From contig NZ_LFBV01000001.1 in NCBI RefSeq assembly GCF_001905345.1, forward strand, positions 1,313,321-1,377,320: a stretch of 64,000 bases of DNA. Direction: 5' to 3'. Source of the stretch: Streptomyces uncialis. Lineage in GTDB: Bacteria > Actinomycetota > Actinomycetes > Streptomycetales > Streptomycetaceae. Below are positions 35,884 through 45,264 of this stretch, piece after piece. The notes under the pieces were generated by a model that made no database searches, had not been told where the DNA came from, and worked only from the letters and a program-made list of their open reading frames with translations. The position numbers and the translations under genes were made by a program. Every line of letters starts with the position of its first letter. The first letter of the stretch is position 1.

Positions 35884-36924
35884 ATGCCCACCATCCCCGT
35901 CTACGCCGCACCCTCCGCGAAGGCCCCGCTGGAGCGCACCACCGTCGAGCGCCGCGCGATCGGCGAGTCCGACGTCCTGATCGACATCCACTTCGCCGGA
36001 ATCTGCCACTCCGACATCCATCAGGCCCGTGACGGCTGGGGCGAGGGCATCTACCCGATGGTGCCCGGCCACGAGATAGCCGGGACGGTCGCCGCGACCG
36101 GACCGGGCGTCACCCGCTTCGCCGTCGGGGACCGGGTCGGCGTCGGCTGCCTCGTCGACTCCTGCCGTGAGTGCGACAACTGCCGCGCCGGACTGGAGCA
36201 GCACTGCTCCGGCGGCGCGGTCCCCACGTACAACGGCCGCCACAAGGACGGCGAGCCCACCTACGGCGGCTACGCCAAGCAGATCGTCGTGGACGAGAAC
36301 TACACCCTCCGTATCCCCGACGCCCTTCCGCTCGACGTGGCCGCGCCGCTGCTGTGCGCGGGCATCACCACCTACTCCCCGCTGCGCCACTGGAACGCCG
36401 GGCCCGGCAAGAAGGTCGCCGTCGTCGGTATGGGCGGTCTCGGGCACATGGCCGTGCGGATCGCGCACGCCCTGGGCGCCGAGGTCACCGTCCTCAGCCA
36501 GACCCTCGGCAAGCGCGAGGACGGGCTGCGGCTCGGTGCCACCCACTACCACGCCACCAGCGACCCGGCGACGTTCGAGGAACTGCGCGACCGCTTCGAC
36601 CTGATCGTCTCCACGGTCTCCGCGCCGCTGGACTTCGACCGGTACCTGTCGCTGCTGCGCACCGACGGCGCGCTGGTGAACGTGGGCGCCCCCGAGGAGC
36701 CGGTCAGCCTCAACCTGTTCTCCCTGCTGATGGGCCGCAAGACCCTCGCCGGTTCCAACATCGGCGGTATCCGGGAGACCCAGGAGATGCTGGACTTCTG
36801 CGCGGAGCACGGCATCGGCTCGGAGATCGAACTGATCGAGGCGCACCAGATCAACGACGCGTACGAGCGGGTGCTCCGCTCGGACGTCCGCTACCGCTTC
36901 GTGATCGACACGGCCACCCTCTGA
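35884..36924 (+). CDS. Zinc-dependent alcohol dehydrogenase (CAD/YahK-like)
   Basis: 346 residues, medium-chain dehydrogenase/reductase. [10 protein letters not shown] and PGHEIAGTV carry catalytic zinc ligands, [20 protein letters not shown] the four structural-zinc Cys, and [22 protein letters not shown] the cofactor motif. It probably reduces aldehydes with NADPH, as in YahK/cinnamyl alcohol dehydrogenase relatives. GAGGAGACC lies upstream of the ATG. Divergent from an MmyB-like regulator; a 14-bp terminator follows. Confidence 0.94.
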   Translation: MPTIPVYAAPSAKAPLERTTVERRAIGESDVLIDIHFAGICHSDIHQARDGWGEGIYPMVPGHEIAGTVAATGPGVTRFAVGDRVGVGCLVDSCRECDNCRAGLEQHCSGGAVPTYNGRHKDGEPTYGGYAKQIVVDENYTLRIPDALPLDVAAPLLCAGITTYSPLRHWNAGPGKKVAVVGMGGLGHMAVRIAHALGAEVTVLSQTLGKREDGLRLGATHYHATSDPATFEELRDRFDLIVSTVSAPLDFDRYLSLLRTDGALVNVGAPEEPVSLNLFSLLMGRKTLAGSNIGGIRETQEMLDFCAEHGIGSEIELIEAHQINDAYERVLRSDVRYRFVIDTATL

Positions 36925-36931
36925 CGGTGTC

Positions 36932-36970
36932 CGGACGGGCGGCGGCGGTGCATCCCCCGCCGCCCGTCCG
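36932..36970 (+). terminator. Bidirectional terminator
   Basis: 14-bp perfect inverted repeat, CGGACGGGCGGCGG (36932-36945) and CCGCCGCCCGTCCG (36957-36970), between the convergent alcohol dehydrogenase and XRE genes. Confidence 0.8.
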
Positions 36971-36995
36971 TGCGGTGGGTGTTCTGCTGTTGCGC

Positions 36996-37871
36996 TCAGC
37001 GTTCCACCGGTGTCTGGACAAGGACGCTGTGTGTTCCGCCTGCCACCCCGGGCGCCAGCAGGGTGAGTTCGTACGACGCCGGTGGCGCCCCGGCCTCCGG
37101 CGCGGTGAGCCGTACGGTGCGGGGCGCGAAGCTGCCCATGGTCCGGCATCCCCACCAGTGCGCCAGATCGGGCCGGACGGTCCGCAGGCGTTCCCCCAGC
37201 TCCCGCACCCCGCGTCCGGCGGGTCCCGTGTCGGCGGTGCCCCGGAAGTGCCGGTGCAGATCGATCACCACGGGCTCCCAGTCGGGCAGCACGCGTTGAT
37301 GCGCCGGGTCCCCGATCAGCAGGAGCAGCAGATTCCGGTCCGCCGCGGGGACCGCCCCCGGATCGGGCCAGACCTCCGTCCACGCGGTGTTCCACGCGGC
37401 GATCCCGAGGACGGTGTCCAGCACCAGCGCGGGTGAACGGGGCCAGGCGCCGATCATGCGGCGCAGTGCGCCGGGCACCTGGTCCGGGGCGTCCTCGCCG
37501 TCCGGCGGCGGTGCGGTGTATCCGGCGAGCCGCAGGACGTGCCCGCGTTCCTCGGTGCCGAGCCGCAACGTCCGGCTCACCGCCTCCAGTACGGCACGGG
37601 ACGTCTCCACCCGCCCCTGTTCCAGCCAGGTGTACCAGGCGACCCCGACCCCCGAGAGCGCGGCGACCTCCTCGCGGCGCAGTCCCGGGGTGCGGCGCCG
37701 GGGCCCGCTGGGCAGTCCGACCTCTTGGGGTGCGAGCTGTTCGCGGTGGGCCCGCAGGAAGCCGCCCAGTTCGCGGCGGCGCAGGGCGGGGGTGCCGGCG
37801 GGACCCCGGTCCGGGGTCGGTGCGGTATCCCGGTCCGGGGTCGGCGCGGGGACTGGCGCGGGGGACGTCAT
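36996..37871 (-). CDS. XRE family regulator with MmyB-like ligand domain
   Basis: 291 residues. A Pro/Thr-rich N-terminal stretch with the repeated unit PTPDRDTAPTPDRG precedes the HTH (RRTPGLRREEVAALSGVGVAWYTWLEQG). The MmyB-like domain follows (SPALVLDTVLGIAAWNTAWTEVW). Divergent from a small VOC protein gene across about 100 bp, so it probably regulates that gene and itself. Paralogue of the regulator at 34.8-35.7 kb. Confidence 0.92.
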   Translation of the reverse strand: MTSPAPVPAPTPDRDTAPTPDRGPAGTPALRRRELGGFLRAHREQLAPQEVGLPSGPRRRTPGLRREEVAALSGVGVAWYTWLEQGRVETSRAVLEAVSRTLRLGTEERGHVLRLAGYTAPPPDGEDAPDQVPGALRRMIGAWPRSPALVLDTVLGIAAWNTAWTEVWPDPGAVPAADRNLLLLLIGDPAHQRVLPDWEPVVIDLHRHFRGTADTGPAGRGVRELGERLRTVRPDLAHWWGCRTMGSFAPRTVRLTAPEAGAPPASYELTLLAPGVAGGTHSVLVQTPVER

Positions 37872-37971
37872 ACGCCGAGGGTAGGCCGCGCGGCGCCGTT
37901 GCCTATGACCTGTGGTCACCGTACGAGCGGACGACTGGTCGTCCGGCGCGGTGGCCGGGAACCTGGGGTCC

Positions 37972-38409
37972 ATGACACAGCATCCCTCCGCCGGCGGCGT
38001 CATGCGGCGCCGCTCGAACGACTCCTCCGGCCTTGTCGAACCCCGGGTGTTCCTGCGGGTGTTCACCCCGCCGGGCACGCTGGAGCAGGTCACCGCGTCC
38101 TACGAACGGCTGCTCGGCGTCGCCCGCGACATGTGGTTCACCTACCCGGAGAAGGGGCTCGCGCTTGCGGCCGTCGGCGGCTTCCTGCTCATCGAGGGCG
38201 CGGACGATTTGGTGGCGCCGTTCCGGTCCACCTCGGGAACCCTCCTGGTCGATTCGGCGCGGGCGTTTCTGGAGCGGCTCGAAGCGGAGGGGGCGGAGAT
38301 CGTCAGCCCGTTGCAGTCGGTCCCTACGGGGTCGGGGTTCACCGCGCGCCACCGGGACGGCCTGATAGTGGAGTACGTGGAGCACCGGCCTACGCCGGAC
38401 GGCCGTTGA
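37972..38409 (+). CDS. VOC superfamily (glyoxalase-like) protein
   Basis: 145 residues. One vicinal-oxygen-chelate domain from about residue 22 (EPRVFLRVFTPPGTLEQVTA) to the end (TARHRDGLIVEYVEHRP). Many canonical metal ligands are not obvious, so a binding or resistance role is as likely as an enzyme. The ATG at 37972 was chosen; an upstream in-frame GTG at 37912 is possible. Divergent from an XRE regulator. Array 6 follows directly. Confidence 0.78.
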   Translation: MTQHPSAGGVMRRRSNDSSGLVEPRVFLRVFTPPGTLEQVTASYERLLGVARDMWFTYPEKGLALAAVGGFLLIEGADDLVAPFRSTSGTLLVDSARAFLERLEAEGAEIVSPLQSVPTGSGFTARHRDGLIVEYVEHRPTPDGR

Positions 38410-38410
38410 C

Positions 38411-39122
38411 CGCGTTCGGCTTGCGCTTTTGAGGTCTGTCCGGCGGAACGCACTTGTCCGGTACGGGTCGCTCGGTGGGTGCGCAGTTCCCCGCGCCCCT
38501 GGGTGCTGCCCCTGTCCGTCGTTCTTCGGGTGCGGCCCGGTCCTCGTCCTGCGCAGTTCCCCGCGCCCCTGTGGGGGCGCTGCCTGTCTGGTGTTGTTCT
38601 TCGGGTGCGGCTCCGCCCTCGTCTTTTGCGCAGTTCCCCGCGCCCCTTTGGGGCGCGTTCTGTTTGTTCTTCGGGTCGGGGCCGGTCGGGATTCTCCGTC
38701 CTCGCTCCAACGCGCTCGGTCGGACGTGAAGTGGCTCTGCTGAAGAGCATCGGAGTCTGCGGGCAGAGATTCCCGCCCACCCCCTTGCGTGAGTCCGGCG
38801 ACTGCGCGAGGAGAGGGGTTTGAACCCCGGCCCCGGTCGCTGACAGCCCGCAGAGGGAGGACAGCCCCAGTTGGGCGCCCCTTCAGGGGCGCGGGGAACT
38901 GCGCGAAAACGAGGGCAGGCCCGCACCCGAAGTACGACCGCAATGGGGCAGCACCTCAGGGGCGCGGGGAACTGCGCGAAAACGAGGGCAGGCCCGCACC
39001 TGAAGTACGACCGCAATGGGGCAGCATCCAGGGGCGCGGGGAACTGCGCACCCGACGAGCGACCTGTGCGGGGACAAGTACGCCCAGCCGGACAGACCTC
39101 AAAAGCGCAAGCGAAGGCGACC
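38411..39122. repeat. Composite intergenic repeat array 6
   Basis: Occupies the whole gap between the convergent VOC and msrA genes. Core at 38639-38815. To its right a roughly 68-bp unit (inverse repeat plus GAGGGCAGGCCCGCACC) occurs twice in near-identical form at about 38887 and 38957. No gene recognised. Confidence 0.87.
38639..38815 (+). repeat. Conserved core of the composite repeat, copy 6
   Basis: Hairpin CGCGCCCC-TTT-GGGGCGCG at 38639-38657, 230 bp past the VOC gene stop. Haplotype GCGTTGGAG. Same orientation as the VOC gene. Confidence 0.85.
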
Positions 39123-39124
39123 CG

Positions 39125-39787
39125 CTACTCCGCGGAGGCCACGCCGATCGGGCAGGAGACGCCGGTGCCGCCGATACCGCAGTAGCCGTTCGGGTTCTTC
39201 GCGAGGTACTGCTGGTGGGGTGCCTCGGCCGGATAGAAGACCCGGCCCTCCGCGGGCAGGATCTCCGTGGTGATGCCGCCGAGCCCCGAGGCCGTGAGGA
39301 CCTCCTGGTAGCGGTCGCGGGAGCGGTCGGCCGCGGCGGCCTGCTCGGGCGTGTGGGGGTAGATCGCGGAGCGGTACTGGGTGCCCACGTCATTGCCCTG
39401 GCGGAAGCCCTGGGTGGGGTCGTGGGACTCCCAGAAGAGCTTGAGCAGGGACTCGTACGACACCACGGAGGGGTCGTACACCACGCGGACGGCCTCGGTG
39501 TGGCCGGTCATGCCCGAGCACACCTCGTCGTACGTCGGGTGCTCGGTGTAGCCGCCCTGGTAGCCGACGAGGGTCGTCCAGACACCCTCCGTCTGCCAGA
39601 ACTTGCGCTCCGCGCCCCAGAAACAGCCCAGCCCGAAATCGGCGGTCGCCAGGCCGTCGGGGTAGGGGCCGAGCAGCGGGTTGCCGAGGACCGTGTGGCG
39701 CGCGGGCACCTGGAACACCGGCTCCGGGCGGCCGTTCAGGGCCTGCTCCGGGGTCGGCAGCTTCGGGTTACGGCTGTGCAGGAACAT
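39125..39787 (-). CDS. msrA: Peptide methionine sulfoxide reductase A
   Basis: 220 residues. [13 protein letters not shown] holds the catalytic Cys at about residue 55. [26 protein letters not shown] and [26 protein letters not shown] are the other family signatures, and [16 protein letters not shown] carries the resolving cysteines. It repairs Met-S-sulfoxide in proteins. GGAGGAG lies just upstream of the ATG. Repeat array 6 starts at its stop codon. Confidence 0.95.
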   Translation of the reverse strand: MFLHSRNPKLPTPEQALNGRPEPVFQVPARHTVLGNPLLGPYPDGLATADFGLGCFWGAERKFWQTEGVWTTLVGYQGGYTEHPTYDEVCSGMTGHTEAVRVVYDPSVVSYESLLKLFWESHDPTQGFRQGNDVGTQYRSAIYPHTPEQAAAADRSRDRYQEVLTASGLGGITTEILPAEGRVFYPAEAPHQQYLAKNPNGYCGIGGTGVSCPIGVASAE

Positions 39788-39952
39788 GGTTCTCCTCCGG
39801 AGGGCCACCTGATCTACCCGTCTCAACGTGCGGGCGCGGCGCGTGATTCCCCGGGCGCGGGTCCGGCGGTGCCGGGCCGCCCGGTCACGGCCCGGTGACG
39901 ACCAGGGGGGTGCCCTTCCCCGGGCCTTGCCCGACCAGGTATCTTGCATCGC

Positions 39953-40327
39953 ATGGAACCAGGTGATCCGACCATGCAGGCCCGTGCGGCCACCCAGCTG
40001 CGCAAGGGGGTCCTGGAGTACTGCGTGCTCGCCCTGATGCGGGAACGTCCGCGCTACGGCGTGGAACTCCTCCACGCGCTGGAGGACTCCGGCGCGCTGG
40101 CCACCAGCCAGGGCACGGTCTACCCCCTGCTCTCCCGGCTCCGCCGGGACGACCTGGTCACCACCACCTGGCAGGAGTCCGCCTCCGGACCGCCCCGCCG
40201 CTACTACGCGCTCACCGACAGCGGCCGGGCCGCGCTCGATGAGTTCACCCGTGTCTGGCCCGGCTTCCGCGACGCCGTCGACACCTTCCTGACCACCCCG
40301 CACCCCCCCACCGGAGACCCCGCATGA
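39953..40327 (+). CDS. PadR family transcriptional regulator
   Basis: 124 residues. PadR winged helix: [28 protein letters not shown], then [18 protein letters not shown] and [20 protein letters not shown]. The start at 39953 fits a leaderless transcript (TATCTT 7 nt upstream); ATG 39974 with AGGTGA 8 nt before it is the alternative. It overlaps the HAAS-domain gene by 4 bp (ATGA), so the two are translationally coupled. Confidence 0.9.
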   Translation: MEPGDPTMQARAATQLRKGVLEYCVLALMRERPRYGVELLHALEDSGALATSQGTVYPLLSRLRRDDLVTTTWQESASGPPRRYYALTDSGRAALDEFTRVWPGFRDAVDTFLTTPHPPTGDPA

Positions 40328-40917
40328 AGACTTCCGCCGACCCCGTACGCGACTACCTCTCCGCCGTCGGGCGCGAGGCCGGCGCGCTTCCCGCCGACCG
40401 CCGCCAGGAGCTCCTCGCCGACCTCGCCGAGCACATCGAGGTGACACGTGCCGAGCGTCCCGACGCCGTGATCGGCCAGATCCTCGCGGAGCTGGGGGAC
40501 CCCCGTACGATCGCGGCGACGGCGCTGGCCGAGGCGGGGAACGGGGCGCCGGGCCGGGGCGGTGCCGAGCCCGGCGCGCCCGTCCGGCGCGGCAAGGTGC
40601 ATCCTCTGGTCCCGCTGCTGATGCTCGCCCTCGCGCCGCCCCTCGCCATGCTCCTGTCCGGCACCCCCGGCGTGGTCCCCGTCTTCGCGTTCCGCCTCAC
40701 CGGCGCGGTGCTGCTCTGCACCTCGGTGCACTGGACCGCCGTCCAGAAGACCACCGGCATACTGCTCACCCTTGTGGTGCCGATCGCCCTCGCCACGACC
40801 TGGAACCTGGTCTCGGGCCACGCGGTGGCGGAGATCCCGGCCCTCCTGGCCAACCTGGGCTCGCTCGCCCTGATAGCGGGCACGGCCGTATGGCTCTGGA
40901 AGGTCCGCCGCGCCTGA
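40324..40917 (+). CDS. HAAS domain-containing membrane protein
   Basis: 197 residues. The N-terminal HAAS-type helical domain ([46 protein letters not shown]) is followed by four hydrophobic segments. HAAS proteins with PadR partners are thought to sense or modulate membrane signals, and such pairs are widespread in Firmicutes and actinobacteria. Coupled to padR by an ATGA overlap. Specific role unknown. Confidence 0.82.
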   Translation: MKTSADPVRDYLSAVGREAGALPADRRQELLADLAEHIEVTRAERPDAVIGQILAELGDPRTIAATALAEAGNGAPGRGGAEPGAPVRRGKVHPLVPLLMLALAPPLAMLLSGTPGVVPVFAFRLTGAVLLCTSVHWTAVQKTTGILLTLVVPIALATTWNLVSGHAVAEIPALLANLGSLALIAGTAVWLWKVRRA

Positions 40918-40925
40918 GACAACGC

Positions 40926-42047
40926 TCAGTGGGAGAGCGTCGCCGGGGTGCCTCCGTTGGCCTCGTAGCCCGCGACGGCCAGCGCGCGGTACACCGCGTA
41001 CTCCGCCGCCGGTTCCCGGGACAGCGTCCACGGCAGGGCGCCCACATGGCCGTCCACCCGGACGAGCTGGTTCATGGCCTCGCCCCAGCGCTCGGAGCGG
41101 ACCAGGAAGAACACCAGCAGATGCCGGACGTGCGCCAGCATCGGGTCACCGGGGCGGGCGGAGTGGGCCGCGAACAGGGCGCCCTCGATCGCCTTGCGGA
41201 CGACCTCGGTGCCGTAGAAGTCGTTGACCAGGGCGATCTCCGGCAGATGCTCGTACACCGCGAAGAGCGGCAGCGACGACAGCAGGGAGCCCTGCGGGGC
41301 ACGGGCGGCGGCGGCCTCCGCGAAGGAGTACGCCTGCGCGCGTGAACCGTGCCACTTCTCGCACCAGTAGTGCAGCGCGGACAGATGCGCCCCCATGTGC
41401 GCGGGCGCGCGGTCGAGGATCTTCAGCCAGACCTGCTCGAAGTCCGCCTGCGGGTAGCCGAGGCCCCGCGCGATGGACAGCTCGATGATGTACGGGACCG
41501 GGTCCCCCGGGGCCAGCAGCGCGGCCTGGCCGCACGCCTCGCGGGCCTCCTCCAGGATGATCCGGAACTCGTCCGTCCCGGCCGTCGCGGTGCGGAACGC
41601 CTGCTGCACCAGGAACTCGGCCTGCACGGCCGCGCCGCCCGCGTCCTTCGGCGCCTCCGCCCGCCAGGAGCGCAGCCACTGGCCGCCCGCCCCGGCCCCG
41701 GCCGTCCCGCCGGGACGCCGGCTCAGCTCCAGCGACGCGGCGCCCGCGAACGCCTGCACACGCTGCCACCGCCGCTCACCCCCGGCCTCCGTACCCGCGA
41801 GGAGCTGGGACGCGGCCCGCCACTCCTGGGTGCCCTGCACGACGTCCAGCACATCGATCAGGTCCTCGTCGGGGCCGGGCATCCGGATGTCCAGCAGCTC
41901 CTCGCGCATGAATCCGTAGTCCGCCGGGTCCGCGGCGTCGGGCGCGTCCGGGCTCACCAGTTGTATTCCCGAGCGTCGGCGCCGCAGGAACGGGGTGAGC
42001 ACCGCCGCGAGCATGAGCGACGCCATCAGGAACCAGAGAATCTCCAT
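40926..42047 (-). CDS. Conserved hypothetical protein with N-terminal membrane anchor
   Basis: 373 residues. The N-terminus (MEILWFLMASLMLAAVLTPFL then RRRR) is a single membrane anchor with the bulk in the cytosol. The rest is helical, with TPR-like spacing (EEAREACGQAALLAPGDPVPYIIELSIARGLGYPQ; SALHYWCEKWHGSRAQAYSFAEAAA), so a repeat scaffold is likely. Function unknown. No ribosome binding site is seen in front of ATG 42047; a TTG at 42077 is an alternative. Divergent from metB and convergent with the HAAS gene. Confidence 0.78.
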   Translation of the reverse strand: MEILWFLMASLMLAAVLTPFLRRRRSGIQLVSPDAPDAADPADYGFMREELLDIRMPGPDEDLIDVLDVVQGTQEWRAASQLLAGTEAGGERRWQRVQAFAGAASLELSRRPGGTAGAGAGGQWLRSWRAEAPKDAGGAAVQAEFLVQQAFRTATAGTDEFRIILEEAREACGQAALLAPGDPVPYIIELSIARGLGYPQADFEQVWLKILDRAPAHMGAHLSALHYWCEKWHGSRAQAYSFAEAAAARAPQGSLLSSLPLFAVYEHLPEIALVNDFYGTEVVRKAIEGALFAAHSARPGDPMLAHVRHLLVFFLVRSERWGEAMNQLVRVDGHVGALPWTLSREPAAEYAVYRALAVAGYEANGGTPATLSH

Positions 42048-42139
42048 GAGTACAAGCGAACCAGACGGGTCCGACAATTGGCGAACCTGTCACATGGCGG
42101 GGCACGGCCCGGTGCCCGTCCGCATTACGCTCGGTGTCC

Positions 42140-43294
42140 ATGAGCGACTCGCACACCACGCATTCCTTCGAGACCGTCGCGATCCACGCGGGGAACACCG
42201 CCGATCCCCTCACCGGCGCGGTGGTCCCCCCGATCCACCAGGTCTCCACGTTCAAGCAGGACGGCGTCGGGGGGCTGCGCGGCGGCTACGAGTACAGCCG
42301 CAGCGCGAACCCGACCCGGACCGCCCTGGAGGAGAACCTCGCCGCGCTGGAGGGCGGGGTACGGGGGCTGGCGTTCGCCTCCGGGCTCGCCGCCGAGGAC
42401 TGTCTGCTGCGGACGCTGCTCGCGCCCGGCGACCATGTCGTGATCCCCGACGACGCGTACGGCGGCACCTTCCGGCTCTTCGCGAAGGTCGCCGCGCGCT
42501 GGGGCGTGGAGTTCTCCGTCGCGCACACCTCCGAGCCCGACGCGGTCCGCGCGGCCGTCACCCCGCGCACCAAGGCGATCTGGGTGGAGACGCCCTCCAA
42601 CCCGCTGCTCGGCATCACCGACATCCCCGTGCTGGCGCAGATCGCCCGGGAGACCGGGGTACGGCTCGTCGTCGACAACACGTTCGCGACGCCGTACCTC
42701 CAGCAGCCGCTCGCCCTCGGCGCCGATGTCGTCGTCCACTCGCTGACCAAGTACATGGGCGGCCACTCGGACGTCGTCGGCGGCGCGCTGATCGCCTCCG
42801 ATCCCGCGCTCGCGGAGGAGCTGGCGTACCACCAGAACGCGATGGGCGCGGTCGCCGGGCCCTTCGACTCCTGGCTCGTGCTGCGCGGCATCAAGACGCT
42901 GGCCGTGCGGATGGACCGGCACAGCGAGAACGCGACCCGGGTCGCGGACATGCTGACGCGGCATCCGCGGGTGACGAAGGTGCTGTACCCGGGGCTGCCC
43001 GAGCACCCGGGGCACGAGATCGCCGCGAAGCAGATGAAGCGGTTCGGGGGGATGGTGTCCTTCCAGGTCGCCGGGGGCGAGGAGGCGGCGGTCGCGGTGT
43101 GCGACCGGGCCGAGCTGTTCACCCTCGGGGAGTCGCTGGGCGGGGTCGAGTCGCTGATCGAGCACCCGGGGCGGATGACGCACGCGTCGGTCGCGGGGTC
43201 CGCGCTGGAGGTGCCCGGGGATCTCGTCCGGCTCTCGGTCGGCATCGAGAACGCGGACGATCTTCTCGCCGACCTCCAGCGCGCACTGGGCTGA
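42140..43294 (+). CDS. metB: Cystathionine gamma-synthase (PLP-dependent)
   Basis: 384 residues, Cys/Met metabolism PLP enzyme family. YEYSRSANPTRTALEENLAALEGG carries the phosphate-binding Tyr/Arg; VVDNTFATPYLQQPL is the cofactor region; VVHSLTKYMGGHSD has the Schiff-base Lys204. LGGVESLIEHPGRMTH is the substrate-specificity segment. It makes cystathionine from an activated homoserine ester and cysteine, but members of the family may also act as gamma-lyases. TACGCT (42126-42131) lies 8 nt before the ATG and there is no ribosome binding site, so it is probably leaderless. Confidence 0.92.
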   Translation: MSDSHTTHSFETVAIHAGNTADPLTGAVVPPIHQVSTFKQDGVGGLRGGYEYSRSANPTRTALEENLAALEGGVRGLAFASGLAAEDCLLRTLLAPGDHVVIPDDAYGGTFRLFAKVAARWGVEFSVAHTSEPDAVRAAVTPRTKAIWVETPSNPLLGITDIPVLAQIARETGVRLVVDNTFATPYLQQPLALGADVVVHSLTKYMGGHSDVVGGALIASDPALAEELAYHQNAMGAVAGPFDSWLVLRGIKTLAVRMDRHSENATRVADMLTRHPRVTKVLYPGLPEHPGHEIAAKQMKRFGGMVSFQVAGGEEAAVAVCDRAELFTLGESLGGVESLIEHPGRMTHASVAGSALEVPGDLVRLSVGIENADDLLADLQRALG

Positions 43295-43369
43295 CGGCGT
43301 CCCCGTCTTCGCCGGCGCCCCCGGAGTACCCGCAGCCGGACGTACCTGTCCCCGTACGGGTACGTCCGG

Positions 43370-44105
43370 GGGTGCGCAGTTCCCCACGGGTCGCCTTCGC
43401 TCGCGCTTCTGGGTTTCCTGTGCTGGGCGCACTTGTCCCGGTGCGGGTCGTTCGTGGGTGCGCAGTTCCCCGCGCCCCTGGATGCTGCCCTCTTGCGGTC
43501 GCTTTTCGGGTGCGGGCCGGTCCTCGTTTTTGCGCAGTTCCCCGCGCCCCTGGGGTTCCCCACCTGGGCGTACCTGTTCCCGTGCGGGTACGTTCGTGGG
43601 TGCGCAGTTCCCCGCGCCCCTGGATGCTGCCCTTTTGCGGTCGTTCGCCGGGTGAGGGTCGGCCCTCGTCTTTTGCGCAGTTCCCCGCGCCCCTTTGGGG
43701 GCGCCTCTTCAGGCTGTCGGTCAGGTGCGGGCCTTTGCTTGCGGAACCACCCTCCTCGCGGACTCGCCGGACTACGGGAGGGGGTGGGCGGGAATCTCTG
43801 CTCGCAGACTCCGATGCTCTTTAGTCGGGCAAGGTCACGTCGTACCGAGCGTGTCGGATCGAGGACGGAGAATCCCGACCGGCCCCGACCCGAAGAACAA
43901 GCAGATGGCGCCCCAAAGGGGCGCGGGGAACTGCGCAAACCCACCGAGCGACGGCACAGGAACGAAGTACGCCACGCCGGACAGACCTGGGGAGCGCAAG
44001 CGAAGGCGACCCGCGGGGAACTGCGCGAAACCCACGAACGACAGCACAGGAACGAAGTACGCCCAGCCGGACAGACCTCGGGGCCGCAGGCGAAGGCGAC
44101 CCCCG
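43370..44105. repeat. Composite intergenic repeat array 7
   Basis: Lies between convergent metB and a small membrane protein gene. The left part has four GCGCAGTTCCCCGCGCCCC-type units; the core is at 43751-43924; the right part has three GGGGAACTGCGC units and GCGCAAGCGAAGGCGACC modules. No gene recognised. Confidence 0.87.
43751..43924 (-). repeat. Conserved core of the composite repeat, copy 7
   Basis: Hairpin GCGCCCC-TTT-GGGGCGC at 43908-43924, about 190 bp past the stop of the small membrane protein gene at 44113. Haplotype GTGTCGGAT. Same orientation as that gene, opposite to metB. Confidence 0.85.
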
Positions 44106-44112
44106 AACCGGG

Positions 44113-44361
44113 TCACCAACCGGTGAGGGGCGGGGTCGTCACCGAGGGCGGGACCGACCAGGGGCGGACCAACGACGCCCACACCACGAACGCCACCGCG
44201 AAGCCGAGCACCAACAGCCACAGCACCCGCCGAACGACCCGCCGCCGCCCCCGCACCCGCCCCCCGCGCCGCACCGCGTCCCCGCACAGCCCGGTCGGCA
44301 CCACCGGCGCCCCACCCGCCAGGAGCCGCCGCACGGCGTCCTCCTTGCGGTCGCCGCTCAC
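44113..44361 (-). CDS. Small single-pass membrane protein, coupled to the sigma factor
   Basis: 82 residues. Basic cytosolic half (GGRVRGRRRVVRRV), one membrane helix (LWLLVLGFAVAFVVWASLV) and a short external tail. Its GTG start overlaps the stop of the sigma factor gene (GTGA), so translation is coupled. Position directly after an ECF-type sigma factor suggests an anti-sigma or sensor role. It lacks a recognisable zinc anti-sigma HxxxCxxC motif, so that role is only a guess. Confidence 0.72.
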   Translation of the reverse strand: MSGDRKEDAVRRLLAGGAPVVPTGLCGDAVRRGGRVRGRRRVVRRVLWLLVLGFAVAFVVWASLVRPWSVPPSVTTPPLTGW

Positions 44362-44924
44362 CGAGGGCCGCCCGCACCGGCACCCGCACCGGCACCCGCA
44401 CCCGCACCGGCCCCGGAACCCGCACCCGCCGTCCTGACGGCACCCCCCGGCACGCCCCGCCCGGCCCGAGGGCCCAGCACCGTGGCCACCGCCCGCGCGC
44501 AGAGCACCCGGACCCGCTCCGCGGACAGCCCGAGCAGCGCCGCGATCTGCTCCTCGGCGACCCCTTCGTGCAGCCGCAGCACGAGCACGAGCCGCTCGCG
44601 CGGGCCGAGCGCGGCGAGGACGCCGCCCGGGGCGGGCGGCGGGTGGTGGCGGGGTGCGCGGGGATGCCAGCTGTCACGGTCGTAGCGGGTGACGAGACGG
44701 CCGCGGGCGTGGTCGTACGGGTCGTCGCCGCGCAGCCCGTCCCAGTCGGCGTAGGTGTGGGCGAGGGCGTGCGTGAGCAGGGCCCGCGCGCGGGGGACCG
44801 GGGCGTCGGGGGGTTCGGCGGTGAGCAGGGCCGCGGTGTGCAGCAGCCGGGGGGCGGCGCCCGCGACGAACGCCGCGAACTCCCGTTCCCGGCGGGCGTC
44901 ACGGCTCGTGTGCCGTGTGCGCAT
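44358..44924 (-). CDS. ECF/SigE-type sigma factor-like protein
   Basis: 188 residues. Sigma-70 region 2 is weak (EREFAAFVAGAAPRLLHTAALLTA), region 4 is clear (LAALGPRERLVLVLRLHEGVAEEQIAALLGLSAERV). The C-terminus is a pure Gly-Ala tail encoded by a short tandem GC-rich repeat at about 44361-44420. GGGAGG precedes the ATG at 44924. Cotranscribed with the small membrane protein. Weak region 2 leaves open whether it is an active sigma factor. Confidence 0.75.
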   Translation of the reverse strand: MRTRHTSRDARREREFAAFVAGAAPRLLHTAALLTAEPPDAPVPRARALLTHALAHTYADWDGLRGDDPYDHARGRLVTRYDRDSWHPRAPRHHPPPAPGGVLAALGPRERLVLVLRLHEGVAEEQIAALLGLSAERVRVLCARAVATVLGPRAGRGVPGGAVRTAGAGSGAGAGAGAGAGAGAGGPR

Positions 44925-45264
44925 CGCGCCTCCCGACCCCGCGTGCGGCCCTCGGCGGGGCCATGTCGTACGGGGCACCGGTACGCGCCCCGCTCCCACT
45001 ATCGGGGCAGGGACGGGGCCGGGGTCAAGAGTGCGTACGGCTCCGGGGGCGGGGCGGGGATCCGCGTGGCCCCCGGGGTTCGGGGCCCGGGTTCTGTTCG
45101 ACGGATGTCCGGGTCCAGTCGGCGTCGGCTCCGGACGGTCGGGCGGCGAGAACCCGGGGCGGGTGGATGGGTGGACGGGGGTGACTCAGCCCGTACGGAC
45201 GGGAGTTGCCCGGCGGTGCGTCACGCGCGCCGGTGGGCGCTGCCCGGTCCGGGGGCGGGGCGGT
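44925..45264. other. GC-rich intergenic region
   Basis: 340 bp between the start of the sigma factor gene and the stop of the marR gene (both minus strand). No composite repeat modules and no convincing gene. The sigma factor promoter must lie here; none could be identified with confidence. Confidence 0.35.
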
